Source: Atopsyche davidsoni
Lineage: Eukaryota; Arthropoda; Insecta; Trichoptera; Hydrobiosidae
Direction of reading: 5' to 3'
Length of the DNA stretch: 64,000 nucleotides
Assembly: GCA_022113835.1 (NCBI GenBank)
Contig: JAILWY010000008.1
Location: forward strand, 7,568,501-7,632,500
Numbering within the stretch: the stretch's first letter is position 1; every line of letters begins with the position of its first letter. This document shows, in pieces, positions 1-14,042 of the stretch. Position numbers and translations under genes: made by a program. The notes under the pieces are model-generated. The model did no database searches and was not told the origin of the DNA. It was given only the letters and a program-made list of their open reading frames with translations.

Positions 1-101
1 GAAATTACTAATGTATGGCTTTCACAATACATACAAAAAAGATTTGATAAAATAAAAGTAATAACAATAATAATAAATATACTTTTGCCAAACACTGTAA
101 A

Positions 102-180
102 ATGTCGAGCCCAGCTCGACATAGGAGTTGGCGTGAAGAAACGCGATGTCGAGTCCAGCTCGACATAGGAGTGGAAAGGG
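102..180 (-). repeat. Two-unit 44-bp repeat at a piggyBac-like end
   Basis: Two near-identical blocks begin at 102 and 146, each with the small inverted repeat TCGAG...CTCGA followed by 'cataggagt'. The second block runs into 'ggaaaggg' and then TTAA at 181-184. Read on the minus strand this is TTAA followed by CCCTTT, the usual form of a piggyBac-type terminus and target site. The partner end is not in the window, so it would lie to the left. The 62-codon frame that crosses it on the minus strand is a by-product of the repeat. Confidence 0.4.
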
Positions 181-184
181 TTAA

Positions 185-2317
185 TAAAGAGGACATATTG
201 ATCTCATACTGATGTTATTGAGCTTATGTGTTCTTAGGTTTTATGAGTTGTATGTACAGTTGTATGCACTGTAAAAAAAGAATCGAAAGTTCTAGCAAAA
301 TAATTCTAACAAAGCACCAGCAAACAAGATCATTCTGCGTCATGCCGCAAAACAGTAATTTATTACGCCTATTTGTATATTGATTACCATATTTCAAGTC
401 CAGAAAGTTCAAAGGCCTCCGAAGTAAAGCGCAAAACAAACTAGACGGGCCCGTTTAATAAAATATAAAGCAACAACTAAAGTACATCATACTTTATTAA
501 TTGTACTCTCAGTGGCGAATCCCTCCGCGGGGGGGGTTTTTTTTTTTTTTTTTCTCTTCCCCGCTCGCATAAAGTTTTACGTTTTCATAATACCCTATAG
601 CAGTCGAAGAGATATTGTGCGAGTACAACTCGGCGAGGGTACATTGTGAACAGAATTTCACTCGTAACAAGTATCCATCATCCCCCGCTGAATAATGACA
701 CATTTCAGAACTTGTGTAAATTTCGTTATTTATTTCGCTGCTTAAGATGCCCCCGTTTTTGCAGAAAGTTCGTCCAGAGGTCATTCAAGGGCACGAGGCG
801 GCGGGAGAAGAGAAAACTTCCACAGTCGAAGCAGCGGTTGCGTTGTTTACCTAGTTGTACCAGAGCCCCCCATAGCATGAAAAGCCCAATGAGCTCCACC
901 ATAATTCAGTTTTATCCTGGCTGCATTTTTTCTAAAAAATAATTTTTGATATTTATGGTTTGGGTATCATTACTTTGTGCTCTTAAAGTGCGTCAATTTA
1001 AACAAAAAAAATATTTAATGCCAAAGCTCTGTTATATAATTACAGAGCGGATCAAGCTTATAAAACTTTTTGAATATTTAAAATTTGCTTGCGATTCATT
1101 GGCCACAAAAAGAGCTAATTTTTTTTTGTTATGTGACATATAATACAATAAGTTTAATTGAAATTATTAAAAATCAAACATTTTTGAAAAAATATATATA
1201 AATTTTTGTAAAGTACAGCCAAACTTACAGGAGGCACCCGAAGAAAAACAATAGATTAAAGTAAAGCCTTATATATATATTTGCAGATATTTTTCAAAAA
1301 GTAATCCACATTTGTATTTTCAAGCAATGCTTCATCGAGTATTTTTATAACTTCGTGTATACTGCACGACATAAATTTATAAAAGAAATATATTCGCATT
1401 AAAAAGGGTAAAATCCACAAGTGTCCAAAGTTAAATTGAGCTCATTGTTTGGCCGGAGGGTTGAAAAAATATTTATAAAAAACGAGTTGTTCAACGAACA
1501 CAATGGAGTCACTTGCAGCGCGGATGCGAAATATAAAAAACATAAACACAAATATTACGGTTTTAATCACAAACGAAATTGCTTCAGGAGTCGCACAATG
1601 CTCGCCGGCGTCTCGGGCTTGATTAAAAGTTAATAATTTGATGGATGACAAGACCTCCTGGCTCGGAGGTGTTCCTGACGCGACCTGGAACCGAACACAG
1701 CCTCCTGCTGGACACAGCCTTTCATTCCCGATACTACTGCTAGAACAAGTGACTGACTGCCAACGAAAGAAAAAGGCATTTCAAAAAAAAAAAAATTATA
1801 AAATCTCATTAAAATCCACGATTAAACAAGAACCGATCTACTTAACATTTTTTTATTCTAAAATGCTTATTTCTTGAAGCCGTGCTTTCAATACGACGTG
1901 GGGCTTACACGAAGTGGCTTAGGTGGAAGCGTACATGGATTTATCTATTTGGTTCCGCTCTATACTATAATGTCTAAAATACTTGCAATTCATAAATATT
2001 TAAATATCAAATACGTATATGATTTCACGTTTCAGTTGCTAAAACGATTTTCAGGAATTTATTTTAAATAGAAACTTCAAGTATGGTTTTTTTATTGTTT
2101 AAGAATATGTCTCAATTTATTTTTTACTGAATGTGATATTGAAAATATATTATTTTGATTTTGTGAACAAAACGAAACAAACTTCGTTTGTAAATACCAA
2201 CGAGATAAGATGGCGAAGCTTGTCACAATAAAAACAGAACGTTTAAAAATACAAAAAAACCAAATTTTATTTAAAATATCAAAAATATTTATAAATTATT
2301 ATTTTAATAAGATGCTG
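185..2317. other. AT-rich stretch without a recognisable gene
   Basis: No coding signal is visible. It contains a G8/T17 homopolymer junction at about 529-553 preceded by 'cagtggcgaatccc', which resembles the outer end of a DNA transposon, but I found no inverted partner. A slightly GC-richer patch lies near 1600-1760. Short open frames here look like chance. Confidence 0.6.
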
Positions 2318-2818
2318 TTACTAATATGATTAGGCACATGTGATTAGGATTTAGGATTAGGATTTGTGTGGGATCCCACACAAATCACGATGATATTTTT
2401 CTGAGAGTTTCTTTAAATCATCTTCTATATATGAACTAATGTGCCTAATCATCTTCTACTATAATAATAGCCATTGTGTGTTTGTATGTTTGTATGTATG
2501 TATGTTTCGTTTTTCCGTTCTGTATAGAATATCTTAAAAGATACAACGCTGATTTTTTGCACATAAGTTAAGTAAATTTTTCCGCAGCTATGTGCCGAAT
2601 TTCAAGACGATAGGATAATATTTTCATTCATAAACTTTAAAATATGCTTTAGCGAATTTCAATATGTACGAATTATATGATTCAGTTCTTCGCCGCGAGA
2701 TGTTGTTCACCGCGAGATTTTCAAATTTAGAACTTTTACAAAAAAAACAAATTTTAGACGCATCGTTCATCAAATACGTCATTTTATGACGGGCTACATT
2801 GCTAGTATTAGTAATAAT
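2318..2818. mobile_element. Fold-back tRNA-like element, copy 1 (interrupted)
   Basis: The left end 'ctaatatgattaggcacat' and the right end 'gtgcctaatca' + 'tattagtaat' are inverted copies of one another, as in the other copies of this family (30310, 40231, 60740, 60866). The interior is reduced to 'ttgtgtgggatcccacacaa', a 20-bp palindrome left when the tRNA-like middle was lost and the two halves were joined. The right terminal repeat is split at 2451/2806 by a Helitron. The family tail 'cccgtaatgggtaataaat' follows at about 2827 and recurs at about 61150. Confidence 0.65.
2452..2805 (+). mobile_element. Short non-autonomous Helitron
   Basis: The segment starts with TC (tcttctactataataatag) and ends with CTAG. 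A 6-bp hairpin CGTCAT-ttt-ATGACG lies about 10 bases before the CTAG, which is the standard Helitron 3' end. It sits between a host A (2451) and T (2806), the usual AT target. Removing it restores the terminal repeat of the surrounding element, 'gtgcctaatca^tattagtaat', as seen uninterrupted near 35930-35947. The 5' part has TGTTTGTATG-type repeats and 'gctgattttttgcaca', common near Helitron left ends. It is 354 bp with no coding capacity, so it must be mobilised in trans. Both ends and the empty site agree, so I consider this call strong. Confidence 0.85.
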
Positions 2819-2880
2819 ATAATAAACCCGTAATGGGTAATAAATACGCATCTGATTGACGTTATTCAAAAAATAGACAT

Positions 2881-5800
2881 ATTTTAATAAGATGCATTAA
2901 AATTTAAAAAATAGTTTTTTCGATTAAATTTTTGTTACACAAATTGGTTTTTAATAAAAAGCTCATAACATTATCAGTAAACATTTTTACGTCAAGCTTT
3001 TATATATTTAAAAAAATATATTATATATATATATATTTGCACTGCCTTAAAAATTCGTCTGTATTAATAATTGAGTCGTTGGCAGTGGCGTCTCGCTCTG
3101 CAAAAGCAAACTTTTGAATTATGGGAACATAATTATTTTCGGTCTCGAAAGTGTATACAAACATTGTGCAGTGGCGTGCGCTCTCGACAACTACTGGGAA
3201 TTTTAATTAATATTTTTATCGCAAGATTGAAAACTTTACTCGAATGCGAGAGTTAAGGTTCCACGAAGCTTTATTTAATTATAAAACATTTAGTTTATAC
3301 TAAGAGACGAACTTTTCAATAAAATTAATTCGTAAATAAAAGATGTTTTGATATTTACAATACCTCAAATGAAATAAGTTCGCAATAGATTTAACACAAA
3401 TAAAAGTTGACTCAAATATTTGAATACTTTATAAAATAGATTTTTTATTGAATTCAATCCATAATACGCTAATTGGATGATTTTTTTTAATGATTTATAT
3501 TCTGTTAATTTTATTAACGTGCGGTTTATTTTCACTTTTTGTTTATGTAAAAAATATTAGTTCATGCTCAAAGGATTTTATTCAGGTATTGCATTTTACA
3601 AAATAAAGCATATTGGCGGCGTTGCAGGCTCTAGCAATTACTAAACCTATCTGGTATTTTTTATAACGTAGCGGTGATTTGATTTCCCCGACCAATCACG
3701 GCTCGGCATTTGAGCCATATTTGATTTTCCAACGGCGCGAGGTGCAGTCAGTAATTATCGTTTCGCGTTTCTTGTTGTTTGTTTCAAAATTTGATTTTAC
3801 GTTTTGTTGTGTTTGCCGGCGAGAGCACGGAAACGCGCTATTTAAATTTTTTTACACGGACTATTGATTTTTATTTCATTTAATACTGTACATAAAAACA
3901 CGAACGTTTAAGCTATCTCGTTTTAAAAATATTATATTTACATGAAGCAGTTTTTTTTTAAATCTGTTCCGTCTAATCAATCTCTGATATATCGTTATTC
4001 TTCTCAGTTATTTGTGTAGTAACTGAAAACGTTTTTTTTTATGGATTATTAAACAAATTAATCACAAAATAATTTCAGGCTTAGTTAATATTCAATAATA
4101 ATTTCAGAAGCGCCCCCATTAAGGCTAGCCTTAAATTCCAAAAATGATAAATGCGCATCGGTTTAGGCGCACCCTTAAAACCGATTATTTTAATTAATGA
4201 CCCATATAAATTAAAAATAATGTCACAGGACGGGCTGTGGTCCCTACAGCAGGGGATGGAAGCGTGGGCACCCTGTGTAGAGTCGGGGGAGGGAGTCCAA
4301 ACCCGCAGGGCTAATTTACTGCCCAAATTCAATATTAACAGGCAACATGTGCTCCTGAGTCATTTTTAAAATGGTTAAGCGAGGTTTTTTACGTCAAAAA
4401 CCAAATTATTCTTTAAATATGTAGATATTGAGTACACTAATTAAATTAAAAAGTATCTATCTTGTCTTTATCCGAAATTTATATAACCCTTTATTGCTAC
4501 TATGCATTGGTATCATTTGTATAAATTCAGATTTTTTTTTTTTAGATTGAACGGCTATAGTACAAAATTATCTATTTTCAGAAGCCCAAATATAAGGGAT
4601 GATAAACAAATGCTTACAGTAACGTTTTTATTCAATCAGAGTTTTTACTTATACAGGCGTATTACCACAATCGTTTCCAAGTATTTCTGATTTTCTTTCA
4701 ACTCTTTACTGGTTAACTGAAAATATAGATTATTTAACATGGATTCACCGTTCGCTGATAGGACAACAGTGTATTAAAAAGATATAAAACGGAACCATAC
4801 TAAGGCGTGACTTACGGGATAGGGTGCAAAAGCGCAGGGTCCAAATATCGACTTCATATTTCAGCAAGAGTCCAGTGTATGACGCATTAAGTACTGGAGA
4901 TGAGATTTGGAAGGCGAGGGTTGCAGAGGGTGCGAAGGGCCGGACGCGGTGCCCTGCCACCCTTTATAAATCAGGGATAAAATATCGCACCCCCCGAGGA
5001 AGGTCGCAGCGCAACCTGGTCACTTCATATTTATTGGTCCAATATTTCATATTTTTTTGGATGCTGTATTGAAGGAAATCTGTGCGCTTTTTGCTACTAA
5101 AGGGTTTAGTTTGTTAAACAACGCGTTAGAGTACTTTTTAGTAAGTTAAAAAAACTTTAAGTAAATTGAAAATATATACATCTTCAGGCCATTGTAATTT
5201 GTTAACTTTTCCAGCACTATTACTAATACAAACTATTGTTTAATAAAAGATGATACCATATAAAATTAAGCAATTCAATGTAATAAGTTATCTGACAAGT
5301 GGCTTTTTTGATTCAATCAATCAATTACGTTAATAAGAAATGTTTTTTATAAAATAAATTATATATATTATTCATTAGTTTTTTAAGAAGGGTTAATTTC
5401 AAAGACTGAGTGGTAAGGACTTATAAAAAAATTATTAAATGCAAAAAAATCTTATGAAACTTAATAGGTTTTTATATAAAATAAACATATGTATGTGAAA
5501 CGTATGAAATTTGTATTTTCCTCTGACCTACATATAATATGGGTTGTGCTGATTTGACTATAAGTATGTGAAAGCCTATTTTCCTATTTTCCCTAGCTCG
5601 TTTTTGCTGAAACATATTTTCGTACGTTTTTCTAAGTATTTTATATGATAAAATCACACAAAAGTAAATATATGAATAAATAAGTCTTTCTATATTCTAT
5701 GAAAGAATAATTATTGCAATATAAATTCACAACGTACCTGTGATTGTTTTTTATTGTTCCAAACTACTTGCCTATCATTGTATTTTCTAGTAGCTTCCTA

Positions 5801-8800
5801 CAACTATAAGTATACTTGAGCAATGATTTGAAAGTTTTAATTTGAATGTCCCACACTCGTAAAGTATAAAAACACAAATGTTAAAAAATAGTTTAAAGTA
5901 TATAGCGTAAAATTCATGTCAATAATTTTAACCCCACACATTACTAGTTATTAAGGTTGTGTTCGCTACAGTGCTCTCAGGGTGGTGTACTCAACGTCCG
6001 AAGTCAATCGACCACCCCCTTTCTGAGGCTCCGACCTATTTTTAAATAGATTTAGCAACCCCTGAGGCTATTTCTAAGCTCGAGTGGTATGGAGTATGAC
6101 GTGCTCTGCCCAGTTTTAGTTCACATCGAGCTCTTTATAATTAGAGTGGGGTACTTTGAATTCAAATGAAAATAGAAATTATACGGGATATTATTTGAAG
6201 ACTTGACATTGTTTCGATTCTATTGTTTAAGTAATAATTCAAATAATAATTAATAAATACAAACACAAATAAAACCCGACGGACTACAAGACATCAGACA
6301 TTTTCAATGGGATTGTAAGGGCTCATTAGCTCTATTATGACATTCTCAAATAATATAACCGATGACGGAAACATATTTTTAACAAGCGTAACAATTAATA
6401 AAGATTGGAATTTAAAATTAAATTAACGGAGAAACGCGTACTACTAAAAAATACTAATGACATTTAAAAACTTTCTTGATTAGTTTACATGAAAAAAATC
6501 ATTCCTGATAGTTAAAAACTAATCTGTAAGTTCAAACGTTTTTTCAAAGTTTGATAATGATTAAATTTTTATGGTTTAAATTTAATTTTTATATCAAATT
6601 TTATTTAAACAAATAAATTACTACATAAATTTCAGAGTCCATTCATTATATTTATAACAGCCGAAAGATAATAACTGAAAATTGTAATATAAAAACGTAT
6701 AATATTTGAGAGTCTCTGTTCATTATTCTGTGTTAGTAATAAGAATCATTAATTACAAAAATAATAATGATCAAAAAGCAAAAAAATATATAATATTCAA
6801 TTCGTGTGTGAGGATCAACGTTTCATAAAATATTTTATGTGTTTTCCTCTTTAATATTATATTTTTCTGTACTAGAGAACAATCTTTGCTTCTATGGTAG
6901 CATTAACTAATAAATTAAAGAATACCTTGGATTGCACAAATAACTAACTAATAAAAAAGTGTTTCTGTTGTATATTCGTTCGCTAAATTTATTTCTCTAG
7001 ATTTTTGTAACTTTTCTCTCCCTTCTAATAGAAAATGCGACGTTTTTTCCCCACACGGCTTTGTATTTACACCTCTATAATTAAGGGAGGTTTCCAGGGC
7101 GTTTATGAAATAGCCGAACAAATCGGTGACCGCTGGAAGGCTTAAAAAGGTCACGCTTTATTTAGTAAATACTGCGTTTACTGGAGGTTACCATGAAAGC
7201 CTTCGATCATGCAAGAGCATGGATTTAGGGCACAACGCCCTTCCGCAACCAAATCGACTGCAAGCAATTTCTGACTGAAGATTTAATAATAAATAAAGGT
7301 TATCATTATCTTAATAATAGTGTTAATAATATACATAAACTTGAAGCATCTCAACACTCAAAAAACCCAAAACAAATATAATCATAAAGCGTTATAAGTA
7401 GTACTTTACCTCATATTGAGGTTTGGTTCATGAAATCAATCCAACAAACTGATGGTCAATTTAAAATATTTTATAAAAATGCTAAGTATTTCATCTGAAG
7501 AAAGACATAATAATTGAATAGTTATATTTTATTATTACAAATAAAAATATTTTCTCAGTGCCAATCTTAAATAACATGCAACGAGTATATCACGTTTTCG
7601 AAAAAAAAATCTTACGTTTTCCTCAAATTTTTTTTAGTGTGCGAACATCTTTTTTTATTTAATATTTATGTTTACGTAATAACACAGAAACGAAAATGTA
7701 AACCGATTTTATTTTGAAACATTTCAGTGCTCCAATTTCATTATTTTTCAGTTGCGTGCTGTGAATTTTCCGAGTTGTTATTGTTATTCTTTTTTTTTTT
7801 GTGAAGTTTTTTTTATTATTATTATAATTTTAGCGATTTCTAAATTCACTCCAACCCGCCATGCAATCCGAGTTCGTTAAAATAGTTACACTGTTTCGTT
7901 GCGGATTAAATTAAAAATACTCTCTACGAAATGGGTTAGACAAAGTTGAAGGAACACGACTTACAATGTTTTTTTACGGTCAGTAGAAATTCTTTTTCTT
8001 ATAGCTTTAACGACGGATCTACTTATTAAGGTTTAAATAAATATTGTACATTTATATATTCAAAACTCTTTGTTGGCAGATTTGCGTTACATTATTTTAG
8101 TTGACCGTTGTATCCACATAAATATGAATATATTTTTTGGGAAAGATTAGGTCTTGATTTTCAAAGAAAAAAAATATTTTTAAAGCGCTTTACTATTTAA
8201 TGTAATTAGATACTTATTGCTTGAAAGAGTTTTAACGAAATTAACCGTTAAATTGTTAATACTACAAGTTAAACTTGTTGAAGAATCAATCATCGATTAA
8301 CTTCACATTTGTTACTTTAAGCCATACACGATATACATAATACGTTTATTCAATGAAACACAATCATCATTTAAAAAAACATATGGTATGAGGTTTGAGA
8401 TCTTTTCTATGATCAGTTTAATTTAAATTTTTGATAGACTGAATAAATATTATGTTTTAAAAATCTGTAATATTTCAAGAGAAGCCGTCTCCCAAAACTA
8501 AGATAACGGATATTTAAACAAGAGCTTTTTAATACTATTATTCGTGTTGAGCTAAATATACTTATTAATAAATCGTTTAATGTATTTTGTATATGGAAAA
8601 AAAAACTGAGCGATTAACACCAATCGAAAAATTATTTATACGTTTTCCAAATATATCATGTATTATTTGAGATATTTAAATCCGAAGTTACAATTTTAAT
8701 GATGTATTGGATATCAAGTGATGTGAACATATTTAATACTTCTTAGAACTTGGGTAATATCCGATCTGGGTATGAGGGTGAAGAAGATATTTTCAAAAAT

Positions 8801-11800
8801 AAATAATGATATAACTGAAAGAATTGCTGTGGAAGGCTCGAGTATGAAAAATAATGACTGTTATTTACCTTCGAATAATATTCGATCGAAGTGCGCCAAC
8901 GAACAACGGTAAGTGTGATGAAACTTTTCTGTATTTTTTACGGTTTTAATTTAAATATAAAATTAATCCTGTTTATTTATGTTTAACTAATGCGTAGTTG
9001 TTACTAAAATTTCGTAAAAAAACAATAATGTTGAGATATCCGATACAAAATAATTCAAAATGTAAATATAACCAGGAATGTTTAAGAATAAAAAATCGAT
9101 CGTAATAGAATCAAATTGTTAATATAATATGATTAAAGGAACCAAAACTATCCTCAAAAACCATTTTTTTGTAATGTGAAGATATATACCAAAAGTTATC
9201 GAAATACATTTTTAACCATTTATTGAAGAAAATCATGAAATATCAAAAGCAGAACTGAAGAGATTTAGAATGTGTTAGCATTTCATTCCCCAATCATTAA
9301 TATGGGAACTCTACCAGACGGGTAATGTTTTGATGAAATCCGGGAACTGAAATAGAACCCCAGGGAAAGGGAGGCTGATTTTTCGAAAAGCCTCTCCTGT
9401 GTTTACCCCCCGAATGAAAAAATCATAATGAAATTACCGATAATTGGCAACATGGATATACTGTGGGATTCGCGATCAGTTACAGACCCTTATGAATTTT
9501 TGTAATTTTATATGCCGACCCGCTTAAACAATTATTTTTCATTCAAATTTACATATAATTATATAGATAAAGAAGATTTTAATTCAAAACCAAATTATTT
9601 ATTTATGATATTAACTGTACTGTTTTGAATATTTAGTTATTTAATTTTTATTCATTTCTTCATGGTTCGTCAAAAACACAGGCTATCTTAATGAAAATAA
9701 AATCTTTTTTATTTTTACTCTGCCTTATTGTTTACACAGTAATTTATTGAAAATAATAGCAATTTCTACTGTTATCCAAAATATAAGAGTGCGACTTAAT
9801 TTTTATTAATACGTTTACGCAATGTTATTTTTTCAGTAGTTAACTTGGGTTGTAATTTTTTTTCGTGCGGAATTCAGTTTATATTTCACAAAGCAAGAGT
9901 AGAAGGTTATGTTAGGTTTGGTTATCCAACAGTTTTGCAGGGTTAGAAGATGAACGAGAGTCGACAGACCGGGGAGACAATTTAGTGGGGTCCATCTGAC
10001 CCCAGGTCTGATAGCTTTAGCACCCCAAGAATGTTACCCTCTCTCCAAGATGGAAGGGTTAGATGAAGATACCTATGAAGCCTTTGCTAGAAGATCCTAA
10101 CCTTTCAGAAAAGCGACTTCTAGCAATTTAATACTAATAATGAGTGTACCTGTTTTTCATAATAATTATTTTAACAAGATTAATTTTTTTATATTTTTTC
10201 TGTAATTATGACTCATGCTTTAAGATCTTCACCAAAGATGAAGGAAATGGTTTTAAAAAAATATTTCGTTTATTTTGTTATAGCGACAGTAAAGAAGCAA
10301 TTGCATATAAATTTCATGGTTTCAGAGCATAACTAACTAAATATTTTTGAGTGTCACACCTAAAGAATAATTGTTACTAACATATAAAAAAAACCAAATT
10401 ATTACTATACAAGATCTTTATTTATGAAATCAGTAGTATTTAAAAGTATTATTATTAGTATTTAAAAATACGCTTATTTTGATAATATTTGGAGAAGTCG
10501 CGTTGGGAATCTCTGATATATACGCCAAACTATAAATACTACCGTAGATTGTATAAGATGTGATAAAATGAATTTAGTTGCGTCATTTTATATGAAAATT
10601 ATAAAAAAATATTATATAATGAAAATATAATATCTAATAAACTTTGGCATAATTTTTTTAACTGGAAAAACCTCATCTAATCAGTAATTTTTAATCGGAT
10701 ATTAGAAGTGGATTTATACGCAAATGCAGGAGAGGTAGCAGTTTATAGGTTTTTACTGATATACAATAGTTATTACAATAAAGAATTCTACAGTCGAAAG
10801 AATTTTTATTTTATAATATCAATGGTTCCAGTATTTCTTCATATAAACTGATTTTTATAAAACTGACTTTAATAAAAACCAACCAACAATATACGAAATC
10901 AAAATAGTTTTATACAACAACTTAAATAACACGAAGTAACATTATTTCCATTGCAAAATAATAGGTTTAAACAATTGTGTTTAAATCACTTTAAAAAACC
11001 TGGAAGAGATTGAAACATTTTAAATTTATAAATAGATACTGAAAAAACACTGAATTCAAAGCGAATTTGTCATTTGAGAAAATACCTTTGTATTGTTGAA
11101 AAACAAATATTTTTTTAATAAAAGAAACGAGACATTTATTTGAAAAAAAACACAACACGATCTATATCTTGTTATTTTTTTGGTACTAAAATGAAGTGAA
11201 ATTCTTCACAGACATGCAGAGATGTTTCGCGTCACTGATTTTCTGCTGAAACAACTCGTTTTTTTCATTTCAGTTAAAAGAATCACTACCTACATCATTA
11301 CACAATACGAATATATAAAATAAAAAGGCCCGAGGACTATTTCAAAGACAGAGGCTGAGTAATGAATGCCATATTTTTTGTATAATTTATTTGCAACATC
11401 TTACGCTGATGATACAAATGGTATATGCGTTTATTTTTGGATTCAAAATTTAAGATTATCAAGGAAATATTTATTACAACAATATAATTTTAATCAAAAA
11501 CATTCAATTAAAAATCTTTGAGTGTATTGGTTTTTACTTATACCATGATAAACCGAAGGCTAAATAAAAATAAACAAGGCGAAATGCAAAGCCCTGAAAG
11601 AAATTACCTCAATGGATACCAGAGCAATATAAATTTTTGTTGGTTTCTTTATCATTCGTTGGTTTAATTGCCATTTAATTATTTTATCCATAATTATTTT
11701 CGTTTAATTTTGTTTTGATTTGGTTTTGAAATGTGATCTGTGTAATAATTAATTGATTTTGTATTTTATTGGCTCAAAGACATTTTGGAGATAATTCTAA

Positions 11801-13968
11801 TTAAGTAATAAATGATTAAAAACAGAGTTTATTTATGCTAGCAAAGTCATAAACATGAAAGTCGTTTTAATAAAATTCGGCAATAATTTTACAAAGTAAC
11901 AAAGAGATGATATTAAATAATTTCTTTCTATTTCATGCTGAAAAATTTAGTATGAAAAAAGCTTTAATTTTACTTTGAAGGATGCAGAAAAATCTGCAAA
12001 AAAAATTATGTTAGTTTGTTAAACCATTACCTTTATAATGTTCATAATAAATTTTTGAAATAACATAAGTAAAATTTTTATCAATATTATGGTAAATTTT
12101 TATAGTTTGCTTAAAGAGAAATTTAAGCTGACAAAACACGTATTATCATTACTTGAATATATTTGTATAAATACGATTTAAAAGGCAAATTAATAAAACA
12201 CAAGTGTCATGTTTTAAATAAAATAATTTGATTTCAGTTATGTAGCTGCAAAATTCGCTCTAAAATGTTTCATGATTCGACGAAACAACATTGACTTTAA
12301 AAAATAATTGTAAAATTGAAATAAAAATAATAAAAAAATAGCAAAAAAAACCATTCGTCTGTATTCACCGGCTAAGGCTTTAAAATATATAAAATATTAC
12401 AAAAATGTTTTTTTTTGTTAATAATTTGTCGTTTGATCGTTTAAAATCGAATCAACTAGACGGGCGTTAATCCGGAGTTGCCAAATGGGAATCGATACTG
12501 ATGATGTGGGTCAATCGCTCACATAAAGATGGGTTGATGTTGCTGTAAAAGTTGTTGTGATTAAGGCGTCTTGATGACGTCACGGCAGTTGCAATTTAAT
12601 AAGGGCAGGCTAGACGAGAGATCTGTTTGTAGGCAGATACTTATAAGAACCTACTTTTCAGCCAGTCTTGCATAATGCAAATAAATCCTGTGGTTATAAA
12701 TGATGTAATATACTTGCGTGACATTTCATCAATGTATTAAACACCTAAGCCACACCTTGTAAACCCAACAACCTGCGCGCAAGATCAAGGGATAGCTACA
12801 CTATAAAATAAAGAGTTTTATACTTTTTTGATGCGATTAATAATTTTAATTATTCTTAAACTTGCGGGAGGCAAAGTACTTGTATAGCGTAATACAAAAT
12901 TAATAAAATTATTACGTGGTATCTATATTTTAAGCAATGCCTACGTTTACACCCTTTATTATACAACCTATGTTAGGCAGTGACGTCAAGTACTTATCAT
13001 GCGTGAAATTTGACCAGTATAGTGAAACGCCTATTTCTAGTTATAATTTTAATGTTAGTACAAAAATACAGAAGTTATTCTGAAATCATACAAGAGATCT
13101 TTGTTAGCTTGCGTTTACTCCCTGATTATCAACCCCATAGTTTTTAGTGAAAAAAGTACTCATCATGCGTAAATATCAACCCTTAAGAAGTAATACCTCT
13201 ATCTATTCAAAATTTTGTGGTAACAAATTTAACCATACAGAATAAATGTATTTCAGGTAGACAAATAAAATATATGTTTGCGTTCATATTTTGATTATCA
13301 ACCCCTAATATTAGCACATGTTTATTATTCATTCAGGCTAATTCATGTCTTAAAATCATTATATTCTGTTATGGCTTTAAAATAAATACTATTTTTCTCT
13401 TAAAGCCGAAAGCTTTTTGTGCCATAAAAAAGCAAGTAGTAAGGAATAAAGAAAAGATAAAACCTGTTTTTGAAAGAATTTTTTTCTCAGTGATATATAT
13501 TATCTGTGTAAAATAAAACAAGGCAAAGTAAAACTGATTGATTTTTATGCGTGCTAACGTGTGTTTCAAAATAATTATTACGGCTGCGATGAGAAATTTC
13601 AATGCACACTTTTAAACTCAAAGCATACCTCCATTATTACGCGCTTGTTGCTTTTCAGGTGAATTTCGACGCGGGAAAGACGCCATGAATAAATAAAGCG
13701 GCAAACTTCCGGCGTTCACTTTTAAAAAATCCATCCCCAAAGCCTTGCCACCCGCCCATCAGGAAAATCCCTTACTCTTCTTGTACAGATAAAAGCCTTT
13801 TTCGATCTCGAAAAACGGATTCCTACCGAGCTGGTGTGACAGCTTTGTCTATAAGAGGTACTCTCCGTTTCTCAGAGTAATTCCTAAATCTATATGAGAT
13901 TTTTTTCAATATATTCCATTATTGGTAATAAGCTTAATGTACCCAGATTTGAATAACCGATACATGTG
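2881..13968. other. 11 kb of AT-rich DNA with no recognisable gene
   Basis: I see no exon chain, no protein motif and no RNA gene here. There are modest GC-richer patches near 3600-3850, 4230-4310, 4900-5020, 5940-6130, 7000-7260, 9300-9440, 9950-10090, 12440-12620 and 13650-13880. A palindromic cAMP-response-type site TGACGTCA is at 12575-12582. Two 'gcagtggcgt' sequences at about 3083 and 3170, each followed by a CTCT run, resemble a dispersed transposon end. The rest is A/T-rich with homopolymer runs. Confidence 0.6.
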
Positions 13969-13970
13969 CA

Positions 13971-14042
13971 TGCACGCACACACACACACACACACACTCA
14001 TACACACACACTACACACACAAAAATATATATATACACACAC
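13971..14042. repeat. CA/TA compound microsatellite
   Basis: (CA)n with short interruptions (catgcacg, tcata, ctaca), then a short (TA)n and (CA)n. Simple repeat of about 70 bp. Confidence 0.9.
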
